Shown here: positions 24,853 through 36,500 of the stretch, piece after piece
Layout: every line of letters begins with the position of its first letter
How positions within the stretch are numbered: the stretch's first letter is position 1
Assembly: GCA_015227615.1 (NCBI GenBank)
Contig: JAALGZ010000051.1
Coordinates: 1-64,000 of the forward strand
Direction: 5' to 3'
DNA length: 64,000 bases
DNA from: Labyrinthula sp. Ha
Lineage: Eukaryota; Sar; Bigyra; Labyrinthulida; Labyrinthulaceae
The notes under the pieces: model-generated
Database searches by the model: none
Told to the model about the DNA's origin: nothing
Seen by the model: only the letters and a program-made list of their open reading frames with translations
Translations under genes and position numbers: made by a program

Positions 24853-25977
24853 TCAGCCGTCGTACAGCTCTGCTTCAACTTTGTGCAGGTAATGTATTGT
24901 TTTGGAATCAAAATCTGAACCCAAAGACGCCAGAACCTTTTTTTTGTCAACAGGCTTGTCTTTCATGAAGAGCGCTGTTAAACGTGGATCAACTTCCACA
25001 ACCATATCCTCCTCAGTCAGAAAGCTTATGTTCCGTGATTTTAAAGTGCTCATAGGAGCTTGTTCCCTTTCGAAGTATTCTGGAAAATCATGGTAAGGAT
25101 CCTTTCGAAATGCAACACTCACGTTCACCTTGTTTTCTCCAAATTTGAGCTTTCCTCTTAGATTGCAAACAGCTCTATTCGCTTCTTCTACAGTTGCTAA
25201 CTCAACAAAAGCAGAGTTCTTTTCTACAAGTTTGTATATCCGAACAACTCGTCCATACTCTTCAAACTTTTCTTTGATCTCATCTTCGCTGGCTGCCCCA
25301 AGGTTTGAGAGGAACACACTTTTCACGGCATCATCCACCTTCAATTTCTTCTTTTTTGGAGTGCTTTCTTCTCCAAATTTTTTCTTTCTATTTAGATCAG
25401 AAGAGTTATATAATTTCACTGCTTCAAGAAGTCGCTCTGTCTCGGCGGTATTCTTAGTGAGAGACCCATTCTTTCTTTGTTTCTGCTGAAAGTAAAATGC
25501 TTGGTTTATTTCAGAAGTTGGAACCAAACTCTTGTCCAAAATAGAAGACTTTTGCACAGAATTTACTTTTGATGCCACATTTTTTATAAATTGATCTCTT
25601 AGAGGCAACGCGATGTCGAACTCCAAATCCTTCAGACAAACCTGACATATATTCTTTTCTACAGCAATGTCCTTGCAAATAATAGTTCGAAGTAATCGCG
25701 CCTTCCTTTTCTCCGGCCTCCATTGAAAAACTGTAAAAGGTTTCTGGGTAAGTTTACATAATGCTCCCTGTGGGAACTTTTTCATCCGCATAAACTTCTG
25801 CGGTCCAAGACAGGTCTCACATGTGAAAGGAAAATCTGCCCCAATGTTGACTGAAGAAGCAGTATTTGTAGATATACGTGAAGATGCATCCTAAAATTAA
25901 GAATATGCAAAATATCATACCTGGAAAGAAAGCGGTTTTTCCATAGTGCGCATAGATAAATTGGAGGAAGAATTCAT
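24853..25977 (-). CDS. RBM22: RBM22/Ecm2 (Slt11)-type splicing factor, 2 exons, 364 aa
   Basis: A spliceosomal protein that contacts U6 snRNA and the catalytic core during activation. Exons (minus strand) are 25977-25921 and 25890-24853, split by a 30-nt phase 0 intron with an in-frame TGA. Exon 2 supplies ADFPFTCETCLG, then PFTVFQW and ICQVCLKDLEF, matching the N-terminal zinc-binding part of RBM22. One RRM lies at about 210-280 (RNP2 VFLSNLG at 211-217, RNP1-like NSAFVEL at 244-250). Two features are odd. The second Cys of two CxxC pairs is replaced (T67 and I94), leaving C43, C46, C64, C91, C101 and C104. The CCCH finger of animal RBM22 is absent, replaced by a lysine-rich linker (about 187-203). 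The 364-aa length is close to yeast Ecm2. The start could also be M9 or M12. Confidence 0.9.
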
Positions 25978-26363
25978 CTCGAAAAGTCTAGTAAGAATTG
26001 AAATGCGAGTAATACAATATTGAGTTTTATTTTTTCAACCTGGTTTTTAAGTAGGAACCGGAGCAGCAAAGTCTTCAACAGGAAGAAACCCTGTCACACG
26101 AATACTAATATCATTGTGTGGCTTTTTTGGGATTTTAAAGCAATAATAAGTTTTTATTATTGGTATTAACTTTTAGAAGCTTAGGAAGTGGATAACAACC
26201 TTTAACACTTTGTTAATCCTATAACAAACGATACTGAGAACAACTGAGTCCGCAATTTTTGAAAACTTGTTATTATTTACAAAACCACAGACAAAAAGAA
26301 AAAGGTATTTGATTCAACTCAAACACTTCCAAATTACTAAATGACACTTCTTCAAAAACAAGT
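25978..26363. other. intergenic region, RBM22-like promoter and 3' end of the Myb-like gene
   Basis: A 386-nt gap between two minus-strand genes. It is AT-rich, with no frame and no clear promoter motif. Confidence 0.5.
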
Positions 26364-26867
26364 CTACGCAAACAATTTTGCAACTTGAACGATTCTCCTC
26401 TTCCACAGTATAGAAATCTCTTTGTCCATTTCTCTTATACAAATCAGTACCAAAATAGTTTTCTGCATTCGTTCCGCATCCTTTAATCTCCAGTTTTTGA
26501 ATCTCAGCAATCTTTTTAACTTATGATCAATAGCTCTATTTCTTCTTGCAATACCTAGCATACGTGCTGCTTGACAGATTTCTTTCAACTCGCGGTTTAT
26601 CATAGCCAATGCCAGTCTTAGAACAATAGCTTCTTCAAAAGTAGTCCATCTACTTGAAGCCGCACCCGTAGCAAAAGATAAGTCCCTTGACATTTCAACA
26701 AACTCATTTTGAATGAAGTTGACTTCTTCACACTGGTCGAGCAAATTTGGAGAGTAGTTCCTTAGAAGTAAACATCGTTCTACTAGGTCAAAAGATGTCG
26801 TTTTGTACATGTTTAAGTCTGACATATTATCTCCTTCCCGAGTTTTACTAAACTTCTGAAAAACCAT
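26364..26867 (-). CDS. small Myb/SANT-like protein (167 aa)
   Basis: A single frame ending in TAG. Residues 71-125 (SSRWTTFEEAIVLRLALAMI onward to LLRFKNW) have the spacing of a Myb/SANT helix-turn-helix: a first tryptophan followed by Glu-Glu, hydrophobic residues every three or four positions, and a basic last helix (ARRNRAIDHKLKRLLRF). That would make it a DNA-binding or chromatin protein, but this is a pattern judgement rather than a recognised family. The N-terminal 70 residues are featureless and the C-terminus is helical and basic. M15 and M20 are alternative starts. It lies at the edge of the gene island, before the repeat-rich desert. Confidence 0.6.
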   Translation of the reverse strand: MVFQKFSKTREGDNMSDLNMYKTTSFDLVERCLLLRNYSPNLLDQCEEVNFIQNEFVEMSRDLSFATGAASSRWTTFEEAIVLRLALAMINRELKEICQAARMLGIARRNRAIDHKLKRLLRFKNWRLKDAERMQKTILVLICIREMDKEISILWKRRIVQVAKLFA

Positions 26868-27153
26868 TTAGACAGACGACAGAAGAATTCTCCGGTCAGT
26901 GACATATGCACATACTAGTTTCTAAGCTCTTCACTAGAGCAAACTAAGTTGTTGAGGTTCGTTGAGTTTTTTTGTTCCGATGGGCAGAACTGTGGTTGGG
27001 TAGAGATTAAACAGGAGTTTGCACTTTGAAAGAATGCAATATTCCTGGATTATGGCGTACGCCCGTGACCAAAGCTGTTAACCGTCAGCGGAGAAAGAGA
27101 CAGTAAAGGCAGAACCTACAGTGGTTTTATAGGGAACCTGGTCGTCGGTGTTC
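26868..27153. other. upstream region of the Myb-like gene
   Basis: Presumed promoter of the minus-strand Myb-like gene. It contains a few TTAACCG-type words related to the repeat family that starts just downstream. No gene. Confidence 0.4.
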
Positions 27154-27161
27154 GGTCTCTC

Positions 27162-28804
27162 TAGGGTTCGTTATCGAGACCTGCTTAACGGTTAATTCCA
27201 TTTCAGTTTTATTGAGCCTGTTCACCGTTAAAACCGTTAAAAAAAATCACAAGCTATTGAAAAACGTATTAAGGGGAAAATTAAAGCGAAGCAAGAAAAG
27301 TACCAACACTCTCTAGTATTCTGGGAATTTCTCCAAATTATTTTTTTAATCAAACATGTTCGGCCTAAGCTTCACAAGAACGGTGTATGAATAAGCAAAG
27401 TGATGTCCCTATTAAGAATAAAGTAGGGTTTTCCACATTAAAAAACAAAACTTTGAATGCATGACGTTCAAAGACTTTTTGGTTACTTATTGGAACCTGT
27501 GTCTAGCTTAAGAGCAAGTACATTATCCCCCTTTCAGAGCAGGTGTTAGGTTTTGGTCTTTCCTCAATGGAATATATGACAAAATTGAGGGAAAGTTATA
27601 TTCTTCTAAGATTGAAGGGTTTCCAATCTACAAGTAGGCTCCAAACAAAAATATATATATTATTACGAGATAGTTCTCAGTTAAGCGCATGGAATAAGGA
27701 TAAGATTCCTGACCCGCAAGAGCTATTCAAATTTTCTTGCTTAACAGTCTGTCTTTGCCCTTATCACCCACAATGCTTTTGCCAACGACTATAACGGAAA
27801 ACCAGGTTTGGTAAAAATATATTCCGGTAGTGAACGTTATACTTGATAGAGAGCTTTGGGTTCCACTTCGAAATTGGTTCACCAGAGTCAAATTTTGCAC
27901 CATCAACTTCTTGTATTACCGTATGTTCAGCTCCGACCTACACGCTATCTCACGAGTATGGTTCGATAACGGAGAGACATTAACGGTATGTGCCATTAAT
28001 TACCAAAAATTTTATTAACGTTAGTTACCGTTTCGCAATGTGAGTAAACGGCAAATAGTGCTATACCGTTGATTTTCTTGTTCGCCGTTATGTTCCAACC
28101 CGTTGGGTAATTCACCAATGTCTCATCCTATACAAAGTTAAAATCAAACAAGCTAAACAGAACACTGAGAAATACAGCTTTTGTAAATGAAAAAACAGAA
28201 AACTAACAGAAAAGAATGAATGATTATAGGATGGAGAGAACCGGTATTGGTTGAAGCCATTTTCAAGCTACATTTCTGCTGTTAGTCGCAGATGTTTTCA
28301 ACTGATGTGGGCGGCCACGCTCTTCCTTTTGTGAGGAGACGCTCCAAATTTAAAGCCAGCTAAATACGTTAACAGTAAGCTGTTTGAACACTGAAATGAG
28401 ATATGTAATTTTGTTGTGCTATTTGGACGAGGTATGACTTTTATTTTCCATAAGATGAATACTACTTGCTTGTTTTATGTAAAAAAAGAAGTTGAAAGTA
28501 TGAAACAACGTTTTTCAATAGTTAAGAAAAGAGAAACCTGAGCTAAAGGGTAAAAGAAAGAGCTTTAAAATGGTTTATTTCTTGTGTCCTTGACATTATT
28601 TGAAGATAGTGCTATTATAGATTCTTATAGTTTTAAGTGTATTTCAAGACAAAACTTGATCGAAAAGTCGACGAGACACGTTTCTCGGGTATGGAAACTT
28701 AACGGCATAATCCGTCGGAAGGGCACTATTACCGTTTGTTAACGGTAATTGAATGCTGTCATAACTTTACCGTTTGTTACCGTTTCTATTATTATCGAAT
28801 CTTA
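27162..28804. mobile_element. hAT-like non-autonomous element, family 2 copy F (about 1.64 kb, degraded)
   Basis: The left end reads TAGGGTTCGTTATC, like both ends of the better-preserved copy at 55.03 kb. The right end, CTATTATTATCGAATCTTA, corresponds to that copy's CACTATACGAAACCCTA. Subterminal regions at both ends are rich in TTAACGGTAA and TTACCGTT words. The internal word CGGTATGTGCCATTAATTAC (about 27.98 kb) matches part of the 55.2-kb copy. The flanking 8-mers do not match, so the ends are decayed or misplaced by a few bases. There is no convincing coding capacity: the internal frames are under 85 codons. Confidence 0.55.
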
Positions 28805-29050
28805 TGCTTGAAATGTGAGTCAAAGGAGATAAGTCTTTTGCACCAGGATCTTTGTGATAATGAACTAGAACCTGTTATATGTCTGGTCAGTCTAAAGCAC
28901 CGAACGACCGGTATTACTGGAACGAACACGTAGTTGCAAAATGATGTACGGCTTTAATTCGGGCACCTGATCCAACCTTTTACGAGCCCATCCTTTGCTA
29001 TATTAAATTCTTGAATAAGGCTTCTTCATGTATTGCTATAATATCACGTT

Positions 29051-29520
29051 TAGGGGATCAGATTTCATATAAATTATCAATACTTATATGATAATCATTT
29101 TGATTCCGATTATTAATAAAAAAACTTGGACTTTGATTTTTATCAAGTGATTTTGATTAAATGTTGATTATCAACAATAAAGTGGGCCAAATGGCCCTGG
29201 CCCAAACGGCTCAAGAACGTATATTTTGTTTATGCACCGTAATATATATATATATAAAGCCTTTTGCACGGAAATGACCCGATATTGGAATCCAGTACGG
29301 CGGTATGCCCCGAATTTCGAAGAATTTCATACGGTGGCGAAATGAATTATAAGTTTTTTGACCGCTTGGTCCAAGGCCATGCAGCCAAAGTTATTATTGG
29401 TGATCCATTGATTAGCAATAATCAAACAAAATAGTTTGGGAACTATCAGAACCAATCAATAAGAAAACTATTGGGAAATCTCACACTGATTAATGATCAA
29501 TGAATAAAATTTGGGCCCTA
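29051..29520. mobile_element. hAT-like non-autonomous DNA transposon, family 1 copy B (470 bp)
   Basis: Same family as the element at 14308-14897. It has a left end TAGGGGATCAGATT, then TGATAATCATTTTGATTC. The right arm carries AATAAGAAAACTATTGGGAA and ends in GGGCCCTA. The shared centre includes TTGACCGCTTGGTCCAAGGC. An imperfect 8-bp target duplication flanks it (ATCACGTT at 29043-29050, AACATGTT at 29521-29528, 6 of 8). A short (AT)n run sits inside at about 29242-29256. It is about 120 bp shorter than copy A and non-coding. Confidence 0.83.
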
Positions 29521-29528
29521 AACATGTT

Positions 29529-30560
29529 TCACCGCCATTGGCAGCACTTTTTTCGTCATTCAAGTCCACGATCCGGTTGGACATATGGCTGGTATGTGAT
29601 TTATGTCTTTAATTGCGTCGCTTTCCTCCGGTTTGGCCCAAAATTGTAATTGCCTTCAAAACTCCTTCAGAGAACACATCCGTGCACGGAAGATGGAGAA
29701 AATTTCTCAACAACCCCATGTATCTTGGCTCGAGTAGTCGGAGTTTCCAACATTGTTGAAGAAAAGTCAAGTGAAGTGCATGATTGTAGTCAGAACTCAG
29801 AAGAAGATTGCATGCAGTTTCTCCTGATTAAGGGGAGAGAGTGTTGAATCAAGGCCCCAAGCCCGTTTCCTGTCACCTGGTTGCAGTAGGGGATGATTAG
29901 AGTGTCCAGGTGTTTCAGGTCAATTGGAAAAAATTTTTGCAGATAGTTATAAGTGGCATATTTCGAACTTAATTTTCTTGGAGGACGAAATCTTGTGGAT
30001 GAGGATTTTGTTTCTTGGGCTGCGACAAAAATAGTAGGGGTTCAAGTTTACAGCTGCATACTAAGAGGATGGGTGATAAATCCGTAAAATCAGTAGGTTC
30101 TACTTTGCTTACTAGAGGCAGATTAAAAGTTTCGGATGCGCGCCCAGCAAGTTCCTTAATTCATTTCGCTAAAGTAGCACTTGAACGCAGATCACTGCTT
30201 TACAATGAATTGAGCTGCAATTCTGTATCCAACTGTTTCTTCCTAATTATCGAGTCCCGAATAGAACTCTGAGTGTGCACTTTATTTACCGAAACCTTTT
30301 CTGAAAAGATACAGATGCGATGCTCGGCGTTCTGGGAGAATTTATATGGGTGGAACATGAGCTATTTTCATTTATTTCATTTTATACCCAAACTGTACAC
30401 ATGCTGCTTGGAGTGTTATCTTCTTTGGATATTTGGCTTGCAGTTGGCTATGGATTACTGTTTTCTGGGGAGAAAAAGTTTATGAGACTGTTGCAGTTTC
30501 TAGTTGTTCATAAACTCTGTGTTTATCTTGAATGGACCTAGCAACTGGGTTAGATACTAA
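29529..30560. other. less AT-rich gene-free segment, possible old element remains
   Basis: Noticeably less AT-rich than the surrounding desert. It contains a TTGGAGGACGAAATC word near 29.98 kb that is reminiscent of the 3' untranslated end of some Ty3/gypsy-type elements, and frames of 65-85 codons without a recognisable domain. No terminal repeat pair was found. If it is a retroelement remnant it is old and broken. Confidence 0.3.
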
Positions 30561-33500
30561 TGATTGTCTTCGAAAAAAACTCACCCCCTTCCCTGGGTTT
30601 GAAAAAGTTTTATTATTTCAACAATTAAATACTTGATACAATAGAAAGTTGTTGACCTGCAACTAGATGAACAAAGTTTTCCTATTCTGTAGGCTATATG
30701 CTTTCAATTAGATAACATCCTACAGTAAACATCTATTATGTCGTTCCTGGTTACCTGAAATATGCGCACATTGTTAGTTTTCTCTTTTAGATTACGTGGA
30801 AACGGCAGAGTTCTCTTAAACAGAGGTTACAAAAATAAGCTCTGCTTACTTTCTTGGGTAGTTATAATTGACATGTTGGTCAAAAGACATTATTATTGAG
30901 TCGTGATATTTTCTGGATAAAAATTTTCCCCTCGTAGCGACCCTCATTATCGATTGGATACTTCAAGCTTAGCGAATAATAAAGCTACTATAAACGTTTA
31001 TTTTTAACAAGCTCCTAGTGTATTGGCTATAATATTTAATAACCAGTTTGCTCTCTTTCTAGAAGGAAACGTTCAAGTCCTCTGGTATGATTTCTAATTA
31101 ATATATATACATATTTATTTATATGATTCTTCAAAAAATACGACTTATGTATCTTAGGATTTACTTTGTCTTTTCTTAGCTATAATAGGTTTGTATGGGT
31201 AATTGCAAAACGAAAACCCTTCTCGCAAGAAAAAATAGTTGACATATTTTATAATGCGGGCATGCAAATATTTTCTTTAGAATAAATGCATTTATAATAT
31301 TTTCGATGTACCCCGTGTGAGGGTATATGGAGTTTTCTATCCTGTTTTTTTTATTCATATACATGACCTTAATTGCATTATACCCCTAACCTGTTAACCT
31401 AACACTAACACTTATTGCTATCTTATCATATTGATTATGATATCGTGCTAATTCTGTCTCTATTATTCACCCATTGTATATTTTTTTAAGTTAGAATGTT
31501 TCCTAAAAGTTTAACATGCGCTTTCTTACTATTGCTTACCAACTGTTTCTTTAATTGGAATCTTACGCAACGAATTTTCCAGAGCCATAAGATGACATGT
31601 TACAGTTAAGAAACATATCCATATCTTACTAGAGGAAACCAAAACAACTATCACATTAACAAAGATAGATGCCGGTATTTTAAACCTCAAAAGTAGCTTA
31701 GATAAATTTATAAATCACGGGAGTATATACGTTTATGCTCTTACAAGAACTCTGTAACAAACAAGCTTTTTCAATCATAAGTGATATTCACACATTTTTT
31801 CAAACATATTTGATTTTTAAATTTAGGAACTAACAAGCTAAAGACGACAGGCAATTCATATTCTGTAACCAACACATAATTTGTGCCGTAGCAAAAGGGT
31901 GTTTACGATTATAATAATTCTTACGGTAATCCGTTACCCTGGTCGGTGTTCATCAGACAACTTATGTGTGTTTCAATCAATTTACCATGTTAGAACAACA
32001 ACTTATAAATATATTATTTTACTTATGTATATAATCTATCATTGACTATTTTAACACGAATGTAAATTTATATTTAGAATACATAAATCAACCTGGATTT
32101 TTCATACTAAAATGGGAATAGCAATGCTCTTTAACTAAGATCACACAACTAAGCTCATAATAATAACAAATTTCTCATGGTCAAACCATAACATTTTAAT
32201 CCTTATATATATATATGATTTAAGATAATATTTTCTTTTGACTTTATATTGAAAAACATATTTTTTCTGGGTGATCTCAATTTGAACAATGTCACCTAAA
32301 TACATTTGATTTATTTTAATTTTGAACCAGGCAATAAACTGCACCTAAATCTTTTCCTCGATATTCCCTTGCGATATTTTTTAACTGATAGATCCATTGA
32401 CATGTATAAAAAGCCCCTTCTCGGACGAGTACTTAGAGCAGCTAATCATCTTTGTGCTAGGTTGCAGCTGTTACGTAGACTATGCGAGGAAAATCTCACC
32501 ACTATGATCTGGTTCCCATTATAACCAACAATCAACGGACTTCACCTTATCTCAGGGTTTAACCAAAGATAATACCCGTAGTCTAATAGCTTGAAATGCA
32601 GGTTTGGCTGTTATTTTGTTCTTTATATTATTTCTACTTGCTCGTTTCTCTCAATATATTCTTTATTTTATGCAACCTCGTATTAACTTGAGAAGAAACA
32701 AGTCTAAAACCACATTCTTGATATTGAAAATACTTATAAGTAAATGCTTCGTCGAGTTTCATAATAACACAATTTAAACTGATATACTCTTTTTTTACAG
32801 TATATGCAATAAAGCCTCTATTATGATGAAACCGCAAAGTTCGTACCATATTTACCTATTGGATAGATCTATTGCCATAAGAAATAAGTGACAAAAAACA
32901 AAAAAATAATAAAAATAATAGTTTGGTTAATGCTATACGTGAAATATGTGTCCCTATGAAACTAGTTTTCACGTTTCAGCTAATTACTAACTATCTATTA
33001 TATAACCATATTACAAACATTTATTAAGAATCTCTGTAATTAGTTGAAGCATTGATTCAAATAACAACCTAGATATTTTTTTTTAGTAGAATTACTAATA
33101 CTAAAAATAGTTGAGGAAATACAAATTTCATTGCAAAATATTTTAGTTTTACCATTCTTAGCATATTGCAATTGTCTTATCGTTTACGATATATAGCAGT
33201 ACCTGCCTACCTCAGAGATATTATTAATTATCCAGTCTATATAGGAAACTAAAACCATCTTAAATACTCAATAGAAAAAAACCAGTATTAGAACCAAATA
33301 TATTTATGATAGTAGCAATTATTCTTCTGGATGCTATTTTACTTGAGCTCAAGGACTTATCTCTATGTAGGTATTCATCGCCATTTCTCCGGATACTTTC
33401 AAATAACCAAGGCTAGATTAAAAAACGCGTCCAAACTAATTTTTGCATTTCCGCAAATTTAATCTAAAATTTTGGATAAATATTAAATTTTTGTTCTATT

Positions 33501-36500
33501 GTTTCTGTGGTTGAGATATGTTCATAGCTTGTGACCATAGTTCGTTCTTCTTTTCACTACAGCTAGAATCAAGCAGATTGTATACTTTACTCACAGTCAT
33601 AACCAAACCAAAATAGTTCGCAAACCCTCTATTAATATATTTTCAAATGTTAATTTGTGGAATAAGAATGATTTCTTTTACCTCCGTATTTGCTGAATAT
33701 ATAGGTACATACCAACAGCACAAAGCTCGTGTACTTTTAAGCCGTATAGTTGACGAGACTACATGTTTAGAAAAGTGTTTTGAAATAATAATTTTACTCC
33801 TTATTATTTATTTCTCAAAAAAATTGAGTTGGTTTGTAAATTTGGGAACATGTTATTGAATTGATCGCAGGGAGAAGACACTTTTTAATAAAGACTTAGA
33901 GAAAAAACTTATTGCTTGAAGAAGTATAAAATAAATCTGTAACACATTAGCATTTATAATGTTTATATTCTTATACTGAATCATGAGATAAAATAATTAA
34001 ATTGTGGGCTTTGTTTCTAATAATTCAATCGTTTAGCAAGAGTCAAACTTATGAATGGGGCGCAAAGAAGTTTGACACAAGGAATAAAATAGTTGAATCA
34101 CTTATCCCGTGAAAACTGCTAAGACTTTCTTTGAGAGGGGTTTTGCAGTGGTTGAGCTATAATCAAAATATACTGTGCGACTAATTTACATATTCTAAGC
34201 AACAATGATCTAATGACAAATAGATGTATAGCATTAGCAAAGCATAGTCTCATTCTTTCGTATGATTGTTACTAGATTGCAAGAATAACTCAATGATCAA
34301 AATATACTAAAAATTATGATGCATTAACTTAATATCTCCACATGTTTGTTGTATGACATAGAACATATTCATATATATGTATTTCAACTTGAGAATCTGG
34401 GAAAAGTATCTTCAATAATAGTGCTACCGTAATTTTCTTAATTCACCTAGAATATATTAGGTAGGACTCGATAGAAATAATATGTCAGTATTATTCTTCG
34501 AATTTATAGCAAATACCTGATATTTTCATAGTAGATAGAATACGTTAAATGGCTCGCATAAATAAAGTGAGTCTGTAAATAACCTAAAGATAGATCAAGT
34601 AACTCGGTCTATCTATGTTTTTTGCGGTGACAAATGTAAGATATAGTCTTATTTACTTTTCCAAAGATATTTGAGATATACTATAAGAGTGGTAGTTAAT
34701 TCCAGATAAAAACATAACTATATTCATTTTGGTCAAATTCCAAATTTGAAACATCTTCTTGATTATTACGATTAAAACAAAAGATTTGTTGATGACCGAT
34801 CATTCCTATTTAAGCATTGTCTAAGAAATAATTGAATTTACTTCTATCTCAAATTAAAACATTTATCTAAATTATAGAATAAAAGATAAAGTGTGATGAG
34901 TGGTTATTTAATATTAGTACAAAAGTTATACCTTATTGTGAAGAAAGAAATTGTTAATTTTTACATTCGAATGTGTTTGCACTGTTCCTTAGATATTATT
35001 CTACACGAAATACACAATTGGTTAAACTTAGATGGAAAAATTAGATGCAATAAATATTGGCTGTTTATTGAGAGCATTACTATTATACATGCTATTCAAT
35101 TCTTAATGACATACCCTGTTTAATATTGCCCCTTAACTAAAGTGTAAGTATCAAAAAATCTTATCAAAAATGTTGATGTAGAATTATTGAAATCATTACA
35201 ATACCCGGTAAACAAGACAACATATCTAGGCTGGGCTCTAGATATACAAGCAGTAAATTCTTTCCAACAAAGAATATCTCGGCGTTGGTATTTTGTCTAA
35301 TCATTTTGATATTTACTTAAGTTTTAATTAAATTTTGATTGCTCGTAAGGGGTTAACAACAAATCTTTTCTGTTGTTCAGAGTGATCTGTATTGTAAATA
35401 TATAAAATATAGGCTACTCCGCTAATTACCTTGTTGTCACAATAAATGACAATTCAGACAGTTAGTCTTAATCTGTTGCTATTTTCTTTAACTTTCCAGA
35501 GTATTATTATTCCATTTAGACAAATCTTGCTACTGGATTGTAAAAAATCCAGAATAATAAGATTTAAACAATAAATTGGGTAATGCACTTCTAGTAGAAA
35601 ATATTTACGATAATAAACTAACATAAGACCCCCAAGTTTAACAGCTCCTCACAGTATATCAAGGTTTCCAGGATGTCCGGTACCAATCTTCATCGAGTAT
35701 CCTGAAGTGTTTTCCACTTTTCATGGTTGTACCCTTCGTAAAATGTCGAACAATGAGAGCTAAATACCACGTATTTAATATAACTCTAATATTTTCATCT
35801 TTTCGTATCGATATATCCTGTTGCAGAGATATTAGGGGGGGTATAGAGCTTATATGTTGGGGAATAGTGGTACCTTGGCTATTCAACTCTAATCCCTTGG
35901 TCTTCTTACAGCTCTCAGGAAAATTGATTGGAGTTCTGGATTTCCACAAAAGAGCCTTCAAAGAGGATTGAAGACAATAAATTCCTAGCTCATGGAATGT
36001 ATAGAGAGTTGCCAGATATCTCCTAGTAATTCCTGGAAAAGAATTCAATTTCAAATTAATAATTAATATAGATGTACATATGATGTATAAGTACCGTAGT
36101 TTTTTTTCGAAGAACGTATGTTTCAGATATTATCTATTCTTTTATCAAGAGTTTGGAGTTGAATATGGTTTGATCGTTTGGTTGATTACTTTTGTGCTGA
36201 CTTGAAATTAAATTCACTTTTATAAGGAATATTTTTTGACAAAAATTATTATCATTTTATAAGAACTTAGTTTATCTTAGTTACTTCTAAGGTTGCTTAC
36301 ATGGATAGGAGTTTGTTTTACAAAAGTTCTATGTTCTAAGTACCAGGGTGACAAAAAGTATTATGTATCCTCTTTAGTAACTTGTATATTTTAATTGTTA
36401 AAACTTAATAGAAGAAAATAATTCAATACCTTATTGTTATGTAAACCTAAAACAGTAATCGTTATTTTTTAGATTGGTATACCCATTGTCTGAATATGGG

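Noticed and set aside
29620-30020. Possible 3' end of a Ty3/gypsy-type element (GGAGGACGAAATC word)
   Set aside because: A single short word without a terminal repeat pair or an identifiable domain nearby; kept only as a remark on the segment.
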